Part shown: positions 27,169-35,795 of the stretch, piece by piece
How positions within the stretch are numbered: the first letter of the stretch is position 1
Layout: the number at the start of each line of letters is the position of its first letter
Source of the DNA: an uncultured Eubacteriales bacterium
GTDB taxonomy: Bacteria; Bacillota; Clostridia; Oscillospirales; CAG-272
DNA: 64,000 bases
Direction of reading: 5' to 3'
Assembly: GCA_905205065.1 (NCBI GenBank)
Contig: CAJLCI010000007.1
Span: 1 to 64,000 of the forward strand
Translations under genes and position numbers: made by a program
Notes under the pieces: generated by a model
What the model was told of the DNA's origin: nothing
Seen by the model: only the letters and a program-made list of their open reading frames with translations
The model's database searches: none

Positions 27169-27810
27169 ATGAGTGATTTCAGCGATTCAACCCCTGAGAT
27201 AAGATGGTATATTGCTCATACTTATTCAGGATACGAGAACAAGGTTAAAGCAAATCTCGAAAAAATAATCGAGAACAGAGGACTGCAGAATGTAATCGTC
27301 GATGTGAAAATTCCGGTGCGTATAATTTCAGAAGATCCGGAAGACGTTTCTGCCTTATCGGAAGATATTGAATTTGAAGGCGATGAAACGAGCGAAGAAA
27401 ACGCTGAGGCAGATAATACAGAAAAAGCGGTTCCTCCCGCAAAAAAAATAACCGAGGAAAAGATTTTCCCGTGTTATGTGTTTGTCAAGATGATAATGAA
27501 CGATGAAACATGGCATATAGTGCGTAATATACGCGGTGTAACCGGTTTTGTCGGCCCTGGTTCAAAGCCGGTGCCGTTGTCAGAAGAAGAAGTTTTGGCA
27601 ATCGGCGAGCTTGAAGAAAAAACAGTTATAAATCTGAATTACAAAGTCGGCGACAGTGTAAAAATCATTTCGGGATTTCTCAAGGATTTCGTCGGAGTTG
27701 TTGAAGACATTTCCGAGGATAAAAAGAAAATTAAGGTTCTCGCTTCGATGTTCGGGCGTGATACTCCTGTTGAGCTCGATTCCAATGAAGTAGCTCCGCT
27801 TGAAAATTAA
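27169..27810 (+). CDS. nusG: transcription termination/antitermination factor NusG
   Basis: 213 residues, longer than the usual 175-185. The NGN domain starts RWYIAHTYSGYENKVKANLE and resumes at FPCYVFVKMIMNDETWHIVR then GVTGFVGPGSKPVPL. Between them lies an acidic insertion of about 35 residues (roughly 55-95, rich in E and D). The C-terminal KOW domain has VGDSVKIISGFLKDFVGVVE. NusG binds RNA polymerase and modulates pausing and termination. Confidence 0.95.
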   Translation: MSDFSDSTPEIRWYIAHTYSGYENKVKANLEKIIENRGLQNVIVDVKIPVRIISEDPEDVSALSEDIEFEGDETSEENAEADNTEKAVPPAKKITEEKIFPCYVFVKMIMNDETWHIVRNIRGVTGFVGPGSKPVPLSEEEVLAIGELEEKTVINLNYKVGDSVKIISGFLKDFVGVVEDISEDKKKIKVLASMFGRDTPVELDSNEVAPLEN

Positions 27811-27910
27811 TTCGGGATTATTCAGATTGTCAGTTGTCAACTGTACGCTTTCCTGCCGCAATCGGCAGATAAATGCGTTGCCGCCGTTTTCTCTCAATTG
27901 AGATTCGGCA

Positions 27911-27987
27911 CGTGGGAGGGAGAAAATTTTTAATCTCCCGTTTTATATGCGGCGTCTGCCGCAAAACCGTTCTTGCGGTTTACCACG
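27911..27987 (+). promoter_or_regulatory. structured leader of rplK-rplA, probable ribosomal-protein L1 autoregulatory site
   Basis: The segment GTGGGAGG ... ACCAC encloses three hairpins: GGGAGA/TCTCCC (27918-27939), TGCGGC/GCCGCA (27948-27963) and AAACCG/CGGTTT (27964-27981). Closing GTGG/CCAC gives a four-way junction directly before the rplK Shine-Dalgarno (27993-27999). This resembles the L1-binding leaders known upstream of rplK in Firmicutes (from memory); excess L1 would bind it and block translation. Confidence 0.65.
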
Positions 27988-28008
27988 ATTTCGGAGGTGT
28001 AATTAAAA

Positions 28009-28434
28009 ATGGCAAAAAAAGTACAAGGTTATATAAAACTCCAGCTTAACGCCGGAAAAGCTACTCCGCAGCCCCCTGTCGGTCCTGCCCTCGGTCAGTA
28101 CGGCGTAAGCATTGCAAACTTTACAAAGGAATTCAATGAACGCACAAAAAATCAGATCGGTCTCATTATCCCTGTTGTTATAACGGTTTATGCCGACCGC
28201 TCATTCACATTCATTACAAAGACTCCCCCCGCTCCTGTTCTTATCAAAAAGGCATGCGGTATTGAAACAGCGTCCGCAAGACCTCAGGCTGACAAGGTTG
28301 CCAAGCTTACAAAGGAACAGCTCAAGCAGATAGCGGAAACCAAAATGCCTGATCTTAATGCAGCTTCGCTTGAAGCAGCTATGAGTATGATCGCCGGAAC
28401 AGCCCGCAGCATGGGCGTTACCGTCGAGGAATAA
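28009..28434 (+). CDS. rplK: 50S ribosomal protein L11
   Basis: 141 residues, the normal length. Diagnostic segments are VQGYIKLQLNAGKATPQPPV then GPALGQYGVSIANFTKEFN, and the rRNA-binding C-terminal domain with TASARPQADKVAKLTKEQ and MIAGTARSMGVTVEE. It forms the GTPase-associated centre with 23S rRNA. GGAGGTG precedes the ATG; rplA follows 19 bp later. Confidence 0.97.
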   Translation: MAKKVQGYIKLQLNAGKATPQPPVGPALGQYGVSIANFTKEFNERTKNQIGLIIPVVITVYADRSFTFITKTPPAPVLIKKACGIETASARPQADKVAKLTKEQLKQIAETKMPDLNAASLEAAMSMIAGTARSMGVTVEE

Positions 28435-28453
28435 GCGAAGGAGGATTAAGATA

Positions 28454-29146
28454 ATGAATAAAGGTAAAAAATATATCGAAAGCGCAAAGCTTATCGATAA
28501 AGCTACTATATATGAGCCGGCAGAAGCTCTTGATCTCGTCTGCAAAACTGCCCGTGCAAAATTCGATGAAACAATTGAAATTCATGTTCGTCTCGGCGTT
28601 GATTCACGTCATGCTGACCAGCAGGTGCGCGGAGCTGTAGTACTCCCTAACGGAACCGGCAAAAACGTACGTGTTCTCGTATTCTGCAAGGGCGATAACG
28701 TAGCTGCAGCGCAGGCGGCAGGGGCCGACTATGTCGGAGCAGAAGAATACGCCGAGAAAATTCAAAAAGAAAACTGGTTTGACTTCGACGTCATTATAGC
28801 TACCCCCGACATGATGGGAGTTATCGGCCGTCTCGGTAAAATTCTCGGTCCTAAGGGACTTATGCCTAATCCCAAAGCCGGAACTGTTACAACAGACGTT
28901 GCCCGCGCAGTAAACGATGCCAAAGCCGGAAAAATTGAGTACCGTCTTGACAAGACCAACATAATCCACTGCATAATCGGTAAAGCCTCTTTCGGGGCTG
29001 AAAAGCTGAGTGAAAATTTTGAAGCCCTCCTCGGAGCTATAATCAAAGCTAAACCGGCGGCTTCAAAGGGTCAGTATATCCGCAGCTGTGTAATTGCTTC
29101 TACGATGGGACCGGGTATAAGAGTCAGCACGTCAAAAATCGGCTGA
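28454..29146 (+). CDS. rplA: 50S ribosomal protein L1
   Basis: 230 residues, full length. Landmarks: AKFDETIEIHVRLGVDSRHA, QQVRGAVVLPNGTGK, GRLGKILGPKGLMPNPKAGT, and the C-terminal IRSCVIASTMGPGIRVSTSK. L1 lines the ribosomal E-site stalk and is also the likely repressor of its own operon through the leader at 27911-27987. Unusually, rplJ-rplL do not follow. Confidence 0.97.
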   Translation: MNKGKKYIESAKLIDKATIYEPAEALDLVCKTARAKFDETIEIHVRLGVDSRHADQQVRGAVVLPNGTGKNVRVLVFCKGDNVAAAQAAGADYVGAEEYAEKIQKENWFDFDVIIATPDMMGVIGRLGKILGPKGLMPNPKAGTVTTDVARAVNDAKAGKIEYRLDKTNIIHCIIGKASFGAEKLSENFEALLGAIIKAKPAASKGQYIRSCVIASTMGPGIRVSTSKIG

Positions 29147-29223
29147 TTTTTGATATAAATCAGCTATAATAAAAATCATGTCTGAACAAAACCCGGACAT
29201 AATCACTTTATATAAATAATATT

Positions 29224-29290
29224 GGCAGGATTTTGCCGGGAACGCAGCTGTGAAAAAATCGCGGCTATACGTTACTTGCTGAATCCTGCC
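29224..29290 (+). terminator. structured region after rplA, possible terminator
   Basis: A 9-bp stem GGCAGGATT (29224-29232) with AATCCTGCC (29282-29290) encloses a second stem AGCTGTG/CGCGGCT. There is no strong T-run afterwards, so termination is uncertain. In most Firmicutes this position holds the L10 leader before rplJ; the expected L10-leader sequence was not recognised. Confidence 0.4.
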
Positions 29291-29413
29291 ATACTTATTA
29301 CTTATTTTGCAAGCTCATAAAGAGCATTCAAATTACAATACCAAAAAGTACATGCCATCGACAATTCCCTGCAAACTATGTCTGCGGCATATTCAAAAAG
29401 GAGCATGAGTATC

Positions 29414-30811
29414 TTGAATAAAATTAACTGCGATTTGATAATTGTCGGCGCCGGACCTGCCGGAATCTTCACCGCGCTTGAGCTTATACGCCGTGAAAAG
29501 AAAAAACACATAGTTATTGTAGAAAAAGGACTTCCGATCGAAAAAAGACGCTGTCCCAAAAGTCAAACTCAAAAATGCATAAGCTGTAAACCTCATTGCC
29601 ATATTACCACCGGTTTCTCCGGTGCAGGGGCATTCTCAGACGGAAAGCTATCTCTGAGCTGCGAGGTAGGCGGAGATTTACCGCAGCTTATTGGCGAGGA
29701 TATTGTACAGAATACAATTGATTATACAGATAAAATCTATCTTGAATTCGGCGCCGATACAAAAATCGAAGGAATAGGAAACAGCGACGAAGTAAAAGAA
29801 ATAAGAAAAAGAGCCATTGTAGCAGGACTAAAACTTGTAGACTGTCCGATACGACATTTGGGAACCGAGCACGCACACGAAATTTATTATGCAATTGAGC
29901 AGTATCTTCTGAAAAATGGTGTCGAAATGCTGTTTGAGCATGAATGTACAAATCTTAAAATTTCAGACGGCAAGTGCCTCGGCGTATATGTGCGCAATAA
30001 GAACAATGATTTTGAAATCTGTGCCAATCATACCGTCGTGGCAACAGGGCGCCGCGGTGCCGATTGGCTTGAACGTATATGCGCTGAACACGATATCGCA
30101 CATCAGCCCGGAACCGTGGACATCGGCGTTCGGGTAGAAGTGAGAAATGAGATCATGGAAAAAGTGAATCGTGTACTCTATGAAAGCAAACTTATAGGAT
30201 ATCCGCGTCCGTTTAAAAACAAGGTCCGCACTTTTTGTCAGAATCCCGGAGGAATTGTCAGCCAGGAAAACTACGATAATGATCTTGCAGTTGTAAACGG
30301 GCACTCGTATAAGGATTTTAAGACCGATAATACAAATCTCGCAATTCTTGTATCCCATAATTTTAACCAGCCCTTCAATCAGCCGATTTCATACGCTCAG
30401 AAAGTAGGAGAACTTACAAACATGCTGGGCGCAGGACATATTCTTGTTCAACGCTACGGAGACATAATCGACGGCAAACGCACATGGCCGAAAGAACTTG
30501 CTCAATCAAATCTGCGTCCGTCCTTAAAAGACGCCGTTGCAGGAGATATTACCGCCGCGATGCCCTATCGTGCCATGATCAACATTCTCAGCTTTATTCA
30601 GGCGCTTGATCAGGTAGTTCCGGGATTTGCTTCTACGGAAACTCTTCTGTATTCTCCGGAGCTCAAATTTTACAGCAACCGTATAAAAATGGATCAGAAT
30701 TTTAATACAAGCATCGAAGGGCTTCATTGCCTCGGAGATTCCAGCGGCTGGACAAGAGGGCTTATGATGGCGTCTGTAATGGGAGTGCTTATGGGACGCT
30801 CTCTCGACTGA
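29414..30811 (+). CDS. FAD-dependent dehydrogenase, COG2509 type
   Basis: About 465 residues. Rossmann FAD-binding motif DLIIVGAGPAGIFTALELIR at the N-terminus, a second GG-doublet-like segment (TVVATGRRGADWLERI, about 215) and a C-terminal FAD contact (LHCLGDSSGWTRGLMMASVM). A cysteine-rich loop near residue 45-60 (RRCPKSQTQKCISCKPHCH) is typical of this uncharacterised group and may bind metal or act in redox. The substrate is unknown. The start is uncertain: AAGGAG lies 10 nt before TTG at 29414 but only 1 nt before ATG at 29405. The following GNAT gene begins 4 bp after its stop. Confidence 0.8.
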   Translation: MNKINCDLIIVGAGPAGIFTALELIRREKKKHIVIVEKGLPIEKRRCPKSQTQKCISCKPHCHITTGFSGAGAFSDGKLSLSCEVGGDLPQLIGEDIVQNTIDYTDKIYLEFGADTKIEGIGNSDEVKEIRKRAIVAGLKLVDCPIRHLGTEHAHEIYYAIEQYLLKNGVEMLFEHECTNLKISDGKCLGVYVRNKNNDFEICANHTVVATGRRGADWLERICAEHDIAHQPGTVDIGVRVEVRNEIMEKVNRVLYESKLIGYPRPFKNKVRTFCQNPGGIVSQENYDNDLAVVNGHSYKDFKTDNTNLAILVSHNFNQPFNQPISYAQKVGELTNMLGAGHILVQRYGDIIDGKRTWPKELAQSNLRPSLKDAVAGDITAAMPYRAMINILSFIQALDQVVPGFASTETLLYSPELKFYSNRIKMDQNFNTSIEGLHCLGDSSGWTRGLMMASVMGVLMGRSLD

Positions 30812-30815
30812 CAAT

Positions 30816-31295
30816 ATGCATAAGTTTGTTTCATTTGCTAAGATTAATATAAAAAAAGTAACAGGTGATAAAAAACTTTATCTCCCCCTGTTATTATTGG
30901 CTGACGAACAAGAAGATATGATCGGCAGATACATCGAAAAGGGTACAATGTATATACTGGAGCATGGTGGACTAAAATGCGAGTGTATTGTTGCCAATGA
31001 AGGCGGCGGAATTCTTGAAATTAAGAATATCGCTACCGTTCCAGAGCATCGCGGAAAGGGATACGGCAGGATAATGATTGACTTTATTTCTGCGAAATAT
31101 AAAAAACAATATTCGGTTTTACAAGTCGGAACCGGCGATAGTCCGCAGACTATTCCCTTCTATGAAAAGTGCGGTTTTTCACGCTCGCACATTATTCAAA
31201 ATTTCTTCACCGATAATTATGATCACCCAATATATGAATGCGGCATAAAACTGCAGGATATGATTATTATGCAAAAAAAATTAAGTAAATATTAA
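30816..31295 (+). CDS. GNAT family N-acetyltransferase
   Basis: 159 residues. The acetyl-CoA binding core is clear: ILEIKNIATVPEHRGKGYGR (motif A, Q/RxxGxG/A as RGKGYG, about 78) and PQTIPFYEKCGFSRSHI (motif B). The N-terminal third is divergent. It lies 4 bp after the flavoprotein gene without its own obvious Shine-Dalgarno, suggesting translational coupling. The acceptor substrate cannot be told from sequence. Confidence 0.8.
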   Translation: MHKFVSFAKINIKKVTGDKKLYLPLLLLADEQEDMIGRYIEKGTMYILEHGGLKCECIVANEGGGILEIKNIATVPEHRGKGYGRIMIDFISAKYKKQYSVLQVGTGDSPQTIPFYEKCGFSRSHIIQNFFTDNYDHPIYECGIKLQDMIIMQKKLSKY

Positions 31296-31376
31296 ACGAT
31301 ATAACAAAACCCTTATGCAGGTAAATAAATTTGACCGCTTAAAATACAAAAAAACACATAATACAATAATATAAAA

Positions 31377-31463
31377 ATAAAAGTTTCCGCCGAATATAAA
31401 ATGAATCCCAAAGGTCAGAAAAACTTTTGGAGATACATATCAATAACACGGCGGAAACTTTTT
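31377..31463. terminator. nested long inverted repeat, bidirectional terminator candidate
   Basis: AAAGTTTCCGCCG at about 31380-31392 pairs perfectly with CGGCGGAAACTTT at about 31449-31461, flanked by A and T runs. The 56-nt loop contains a second, partial stem (CCAAAGG and CTTTTGG). It lies after the GNAT gene and before the convergent HAD gene. Confidence 0.65.
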
Positions 31464-31597
31464 CATTATATTATAAAACAAAAAACATTATAAACATGTT
31501 TATACAGTTAATTAATACCGGAGCAAAAAAGCAAGTGAAACTTGACGTCTGTCCACTAAACACAAGATGTCATGACAAAAGATGTATATCTTTTTCT

Positions 31598-31739
31598 CAA
31601 TTAAATAAGGAACAAATCCACGTCATAAGGCGTTCCTCCAATTGATTGGGCTGTACCGCTGCCGGAAAAAGAAAGAGGAATCTACCGCCTGAGAGGAAAA
31701 CGTCTTACGGGCGCGGACGTCCGGCTTTTAGTTATAAAT
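31598..31739 (+). repeat. dispersed intergenic element, copy 5
   Basis: CACGTCATAAGGCGTTCC on the left, CTGTACCGCTGCCGGAAAAA then GAAAGAGG in the middle, CCGCCTGAGAGG, about two units (AACGTCTTACGGGCG, CGGACGTCCGGC), and CTTTTAGTTATAAAT on the right. It lies in the convergent gap between the GNAT and HAD-fusion genes. Confidence 0.85.
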
Positions 31740-31791
31740 CGCTCATTATTTAAAATACAATTCTACGATAAAATTAACAAATATAACTTTA

Positions 31792-32904
31792 TCAATCAGA
31801 CTTCGGGTCAGACGAAAGCATTGCATCAAGTACAGCCGCTGCATCTTCTATACATCTAAGACACGGGCGCTTCTTATAAAATTCTTCGTCCCGTTTAGTC
31901 GGTATCGGTGAAGAATCACTGACAATCCCTTTTAAAATATCCCGGCACACAATTGAGCCGTGCAGCTTTTTAAATTCTTCGGCCAAGGACTGAATACGAG
32001 CATAATGCGAACATTTTATCTCATAATCTCCGGGCCTGTCATATCCCCAAAACACTCCCGCGGCCATAAACATTCCGCTTACAGCGCCGCAAACTTCGCG
32101 AAGTCTTCCCATGCCCCCGCCAAAAGACGATGATAGCTTAAGTGCAGTATGCTTATCTAAGCCCATTATATCATTAAAAGCAAGAAAAACAGACTGACTG
32201 CAATTATATCCTTCAAGAAAAAGGTCTCCGGCTATCTTGCTGTGATCTTTATGCTCTCCTGTAATAAACGAATACAACTGAAGCGAATTTGAAGCAATCG
32301 CAGCCGCGCCGCTTTTCCTGAGGAAATCACGTGAACGAAAGCCCCAATCAACAGAAATACAGTCCACACCGGCATTTTCCGCAGTCATTATATCAACATC
32401 TGAATCTCCAATATATACCGATTCCTCACGCCTGTACCCGAATGACCGCAAAAGTTCGTTCACCGAATCAGGAGCCGGCTTTCTTCTTATCCCTTCGCGT
32501 TCACCTACCGCCGCGTCAAAGATTCCGGAAAAATATTTTTCGCAAAGCCTTCCAACCGCATAATCAGCCTTATTGGAAACGACAGCAAGGTGCATTCCGA
32601 TGCCTTTCAGCTGTTCAAGCATGTTTGTTATTCCGTCGTACGCTTTAGTCTTATCTTCACAGTGACAGCGGTAAAAATCTGTAAAACAGGAATGTACCTT
32701 ATTAATTTCCGCTTCCGGTGTACAGTCAGGCACTCCAAGCTCAATCAGCCGACGTATTCCGTTTCCGACAAACTGTCTGACCTCATCCTTTGAACGCTCT
32801 GGGTAACCTCTGCTACGAAGAGCATAGTTCAGCGCATCGGTTAAATCATCCAGCGTATCAAGTATGGTTCCGTCAAGGTCAAATATAGCAAACTTATATT
32901 TCAT
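31792..32904 (-). CDS. HAD phosphatase (phosphoglycolate phosphatase-like) fused to a C_GCAxxG_C_C domain
   Basis: 370 residues, two modules. Residues 1 to about 215 are a HAD subfamily IA hydrolase: nucleophile FDLDGTILDTLDDL (about 8-21), AVVSNKADYAVG (motif II), RRKPAPDSV (motif III Lys) and YIGDSDVDIMTAENAG (motif IV), as in Gph/PpaX. Residues about 222-365 form a C_GCAxxG_C_C domain: EGYNCSQSVFLAF, SSFGGGMGRLREVCGAVSGM, and later single cysteines in IKCSHYA, SIVCRDIL and RPCLRCIED. The second domain occurs as a separate redox-type protein in many anaerobes. No stop or frameshift separates the two. The joint role is unknown. The gene is monocistronic between a repeat element and a divergent promoter. 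Confidence 0.85.
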   Translation of the reverse strand: MKYKFAIFDLDGTILDTLDDLTDALNYALRSRGYPERSKDEVRQFVGNGIRRLIELGVPDCTPEAEINKVHSCFTDFYRCHCEDKTKAYDGITNMLEQLKGIGMHLAVVSNKADYAVGRLCEKYFSGIFDAAVGEREGIRRKPAPDSVNELLRSFGYRREESVYIGDSDVDIMTAENAGVDCISVDWGFRSRDFLRKSGAAAIASNSLQLYSFITGEHKDHSKIAGDLFLEGYNCSQSVFLAFNDIMGLDKHTALKLSSSFGGGMGRLREVCGAVSGMFMAAGVFWGYDRPGDYEIKCSHYARIQSLAEEFKKLHGSIVCRDILKGIVSDSSPIPTKRDEEFYKKRPCLRCIEDAAAVLDAMLSSDPKSD

Positions 32905-33017
32905 TTTCTATCAGTCCTTTTCAATAGTTGCAAAGCACGTGTTTTTAATTATATCTCTTTCCCGTGTCCTTTTCAATAGCATATGCAAAAAATATATTGA
33001 ATTATTGCGCCATATCC

Positions 33018-33046
33018 TTGACAAATATTATGAAATAGTTTATTAT
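33018..33046 (+). promoter_or_regulatory. sigma-A promoter of the ceramidase-like gene
   Basis: TTGACA (33018-33023), 17-bp spacer, TATTAT (33041-33046). Start of transcription near 33053 leaves a short leader before the ATG at 33091. Confidence 0.8.
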
Positions 33047-33090
33047 TAGATAAACTTTTTAATACAGCCAAAAGGAAGTGGATATAATAT

Positions 33091-34509
33091 ATGGAAAAGA
33101 AAAAGATATACTGCGGATGGGGTAGGCGTGAAATTACTCCGCCAAAGCCAACGCCGCTTCAGGGACAATTTAATCTTCGTATTCCCACACATACTAACGA
33201 TCCTCTGTACGCCACAGCGTTCGCTGTATGCAACGAAGGAGAAAAACCGATTGTATGGTGCAGTGTAGATATAGTTGAAATACTTGTTGAAGCAACCGAG
33301 GAAATTGCGGCTGAAATCGCCAAGTCTGTACCGGATTTTACGCGCGGACAATTGATAATAAGTACAATTCACACTCATACCGGACCGCATCTTTTTTCCG
33401 ACGCAATGGAATTTATGTGGGGCGACGCATTTAAACTCGTAACTCCGGAAGGCTGTATGACACCCGAAGAATACCGTTTAAAATACTTTGTCCCGTTAGT
33501 TGCCGCCGCATGCACAGAAGCACTGAATTCACTCTCGCCGTCAGGTGTAGCTTCTGAACTCGGACATGCTGTTTTGGGACACCCCAGACGTGTTTCCTAC
33601 AGGGACGGAAGCTCGGTAATGTACGGAAACACTGACGATTACGGGTTCGATTGCCTCGAAGGCTGCAACGATAACGGCGTTGAGCTTCTGTATGTTTTCG
33701 ATGATCATGATCAATTAAATGGAGCTGTCGTAAACTTTCACTGCCCCGCCCAGGTTCTCGAAATGAATGAATATTTCTCAGCTGATTTTGTAGGATATTT
33801 CCGTATGCAGCTTGCAAAAAAGCTCGGCAGAGAACTTCCGATCCTTGCGATAATAGGTAATGCGGGCAATATTGCGCCGAGAGATCTTGTCAGACGTAAC
33901 CGCGGAGAACCGGATATGCACGAAATTCCCGGAGCTATAGAGCTTGGCCGACGCCTGTGCGTATGCTTCTTCGAACATATAGAACATGCGCAGAATCATA
34001 TCGTACATGAGGCTGAGTTTGGTCATAAATTTGATGTTCTTCAGCTTCCGATGCGCACCGTAACGGTCTCTGAATACAATGACGCAAAAAAAGCTTACAA
34101 TATAATTCTCGAAAAGGTCGGCGGAACAGTCGAAGCCCTCCAAAATGCCGACGCCGCAACAAAAATGGATTCAAGCTGGCATGCCGGCATAATAAAACGC
34201 TACGAAAGGCAGCAAAAATGTACCATATATGATACACCGGTACACGCACTCAGAATCGGAGACTGCGCTTTTGTTACAAATCCGTTTGAGCTCTATATAG
34301 AATACAGCCTTCGCATGCGTGCACGCTCAAAGGCCGAGCATACCTTTACAGCTGAGCTGACAGACGACTGTGCGGCATATTTGCCGACTCCTAATGCGGT
34401 CGCATCAAAGAGTTATTCCGCAATGGTTTCAAACTGTATGGTAACCTGCGAAGCCGGAGAGCTTCTCACTGAGATTTCCATAAGAATGATTAACAGTATG
34501 TGGGAATAA
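33091..34509 (+). CDS. neutral/alkaline non-lysosomal ceramidase-like protein
   Basis: 472 residues, no signal peptide. The N-terminus (CGWGRREITPP, then DPLYATAFAVC) and IISTIHTHTGPHLF (about 90-103, zinc-ligand histidines) match the N-terminal domain of neutral ceramidases. VVNFHCPAQVLE (about 215) and IGNAGNIAPRD (about 255) are further active-site-like segments. Such domain-only proteins are common in gut bacteria; many probably hydrolyse amides other than ceramide, so the substrate is uncertain. AAAGGA lies 14 nt before the ATG. The HAD gene at 34601 may share its transcript. Confidence 0.75.
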   Translation: MEKKKIYCGWGRREITPPKPTPLQGQFNLRIPTHTNDPLYATAFAVCNEGEKPIVWCSVDIVEILVEATEEIAAEIAKSVPDFTRGQLIISTIHTHTGPHLFSDAMEFMWGDAFKLVTPEGCMTPEEYRLKYFVPLVAAACTEALNSLSPSGVASELGHAVLGHPRRVSYRDGSSVMYGNTDDYGFDCLEGCNDNGVELLYVFDDHDQLNGAVVNFHCPAQVLEMNEYFSADFVGYFRMQLAKKLGRELPILAIIGNAGNIAPRDLVRRNRGEPDMHEIPGAIELGRRLCVCFFEHIEHAQNHIVHEAEFGHKFDVLQLPMRTVTVSEYNDAKKAYNIILEKVGGTVEALQNADAATKMDSSWHAGIIKRYERQQKCTIYDTPVHALRIGDCAFVTNPFELYIEYSLRMRARSKAEHTFTAELTDDCAAYLPTPNAVASKSYSAMVSNCMVTCEAGELLTEISIRMINSMWE

Positions 34510-34600
34510 AAACTATTAAAAAATACTATTAAAAAATCCCACTCGGCCACATTTCATAAAATACTTATTCTCAAAAGCCAAGAAAGGCATGGTCTTAAAC

Positions 34601-35392
34601 ATGAACAGTAATTATCAGGAATTAATGCAAAAAGAAGCGTTTATATGCGATATGGACGGAGTTATATATCATGGAAACAAGCTCCTGCCCAATGTTCATG
34701 AATTTGTTTGCTGGCTCCAGAATAACAACAAAAAGTTTTTATTTCTTACAAACAGCAGTGAACGTTCCCCTCGTGAACTCGCGCAAAAGCTTGAACGAAT
34801 GGGACTTTCTGTAAGTGAAGACCATTTTTATACGAGCGCTCTCGCTACTGCGTCATTTCTGAAAAATCAAAAACCGGGAGGAAGCGCGTATGTAATAGGC
34901 GAACCGGGACTGGTAAATGCAATATATGAAGCCGGGCTTTCGATGAACGACTATAATCCTGATTATGTTGTATTCGGAGAAACACGTTCTCTGAGCTACG
35001 AAAAAATTGAACATGCATCCAGACTTGTTCAAAAGGGCGCAAAGCTAATCGGTACAAACACGGATTTAACCGCTCCTTCCGAAAAGGGAATCATTCCAGC
35101 ATGCAGAGCATTAATTGCCCCTATCGAGATGACTACCGGAAAGGCTGCGTACTATATCGGAAAACCAAACCCTCTTATGATGCGCCATGCGCTTCGCAGA
35201 ATAAATTGTGAATCAAAGAATGCTGTAATAATCGGAGACCGCATGGATACAGATATCATAGCGGGTATTGAGAGCGGACTCGATACAGTACTCGTATTAT
35301 CCGGAGTTACTACGCCCGAAACCATCAATCTTTTCCCATATTGCCCAAAATACATTTTCCCTAATGTGGGAAGCATAATAGGTCTGGAGTAA
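34601..35392 (+). CDS. HAD subfamily IIA phosphatase (NagD-like)
   Basis: About 263 residues. Motif I is FICDMDGVIYHGNKLL (about 11-26), motif II LFLTNSSERSPREL, the C2 cap follows, then GKPNPLMMRHALRR (motif III Lys) and IIGDRMDTDIIAGIESG (motif IV). NagD proteins dephosphorylate nucleotides or sugar phosphates with broad specificity. The start chosen is the second in-frame ATG (34601), 13 nt after AAAGG; the first ATG (34589) sits almost on that site. It follows the ceramidase-like gene by about 90 bp and ends before a terminator. Confidence 0.85.
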   Translation: MNSNYQELMQKEAFICDMDGVIYHGNKLLPNVHEFVCWLQNNNKKFLFLTNSSERSPRELAQKLERMGLSVSEDHFYTSALATASFLKNQKPGGSAYVIGEPGLVNAIYEAGLSMNDYNPDYVVFGETRSLSYEKIEHASRLVQKGAKLIGTNTDLTAPSEKGIIPACRALIAPIEMTTGKAAYYIGKPNPLMMRHALRRINCESKNAVIIGDRMDTDIIAGIESGLDTVLVLSGVTTPETINLFPYCPKYIFPNVGSIIGLE

Positions 35393-35488
35393 AAACTGAC
35401 GGGATGTTGTAAAACCGGTAAAATCTGCGCTTTATCCCATACGATCGTTGCTCTATGACGTTTCCCTGTGCTGTCATCCTCTACAAAG

Positions 35489-35523
35489 AAAGTTCACCGT
35501 CTAACAGATGGTGAACTTTTTGT
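35489..35523 (+). terminator. rho-independent terminator after the NagD-like gene
   Basis: AAAGTTCACC (35489-35498) pairs with GGTGAACTTT (35510-35519), followed by T-rich TTGTTTG. The rest of 35393-35795 shows only a small CGCCTGCAGAGGCG hairpin and no gene. Confidence 0.8.
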
Positions 35524-35795
35524 TTGCCGCAGGCGCGCAGGCAAAATTAACTTTTAAAAAATTGCTGAATTTTTTTATTGATAAGAATTGATAAGATTCG
35601 AATTTCTATTTAATCAGTGTCGCGGCGGTTGTATATCAATCAAAGACAAAAAACACGCCTGCAGAGGCGGGCAATACCTTTTCTTATCTATATTTTATTG
35701 CATCAAATTCATATATTTGAATTCGTCCGCATAAAAATTGAAACAAGCATAAAATACTTTTTAATAATAAAAAATCGGACGGAGGCCAAATACAA

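Noticed and set aside
35440..35525. Possible dispersed-element copy before the S1-domain gene
   Set aside because: CTATGACGTTTCC is only loosely similar to the left signature and the hairpin is better explained as a terminator.
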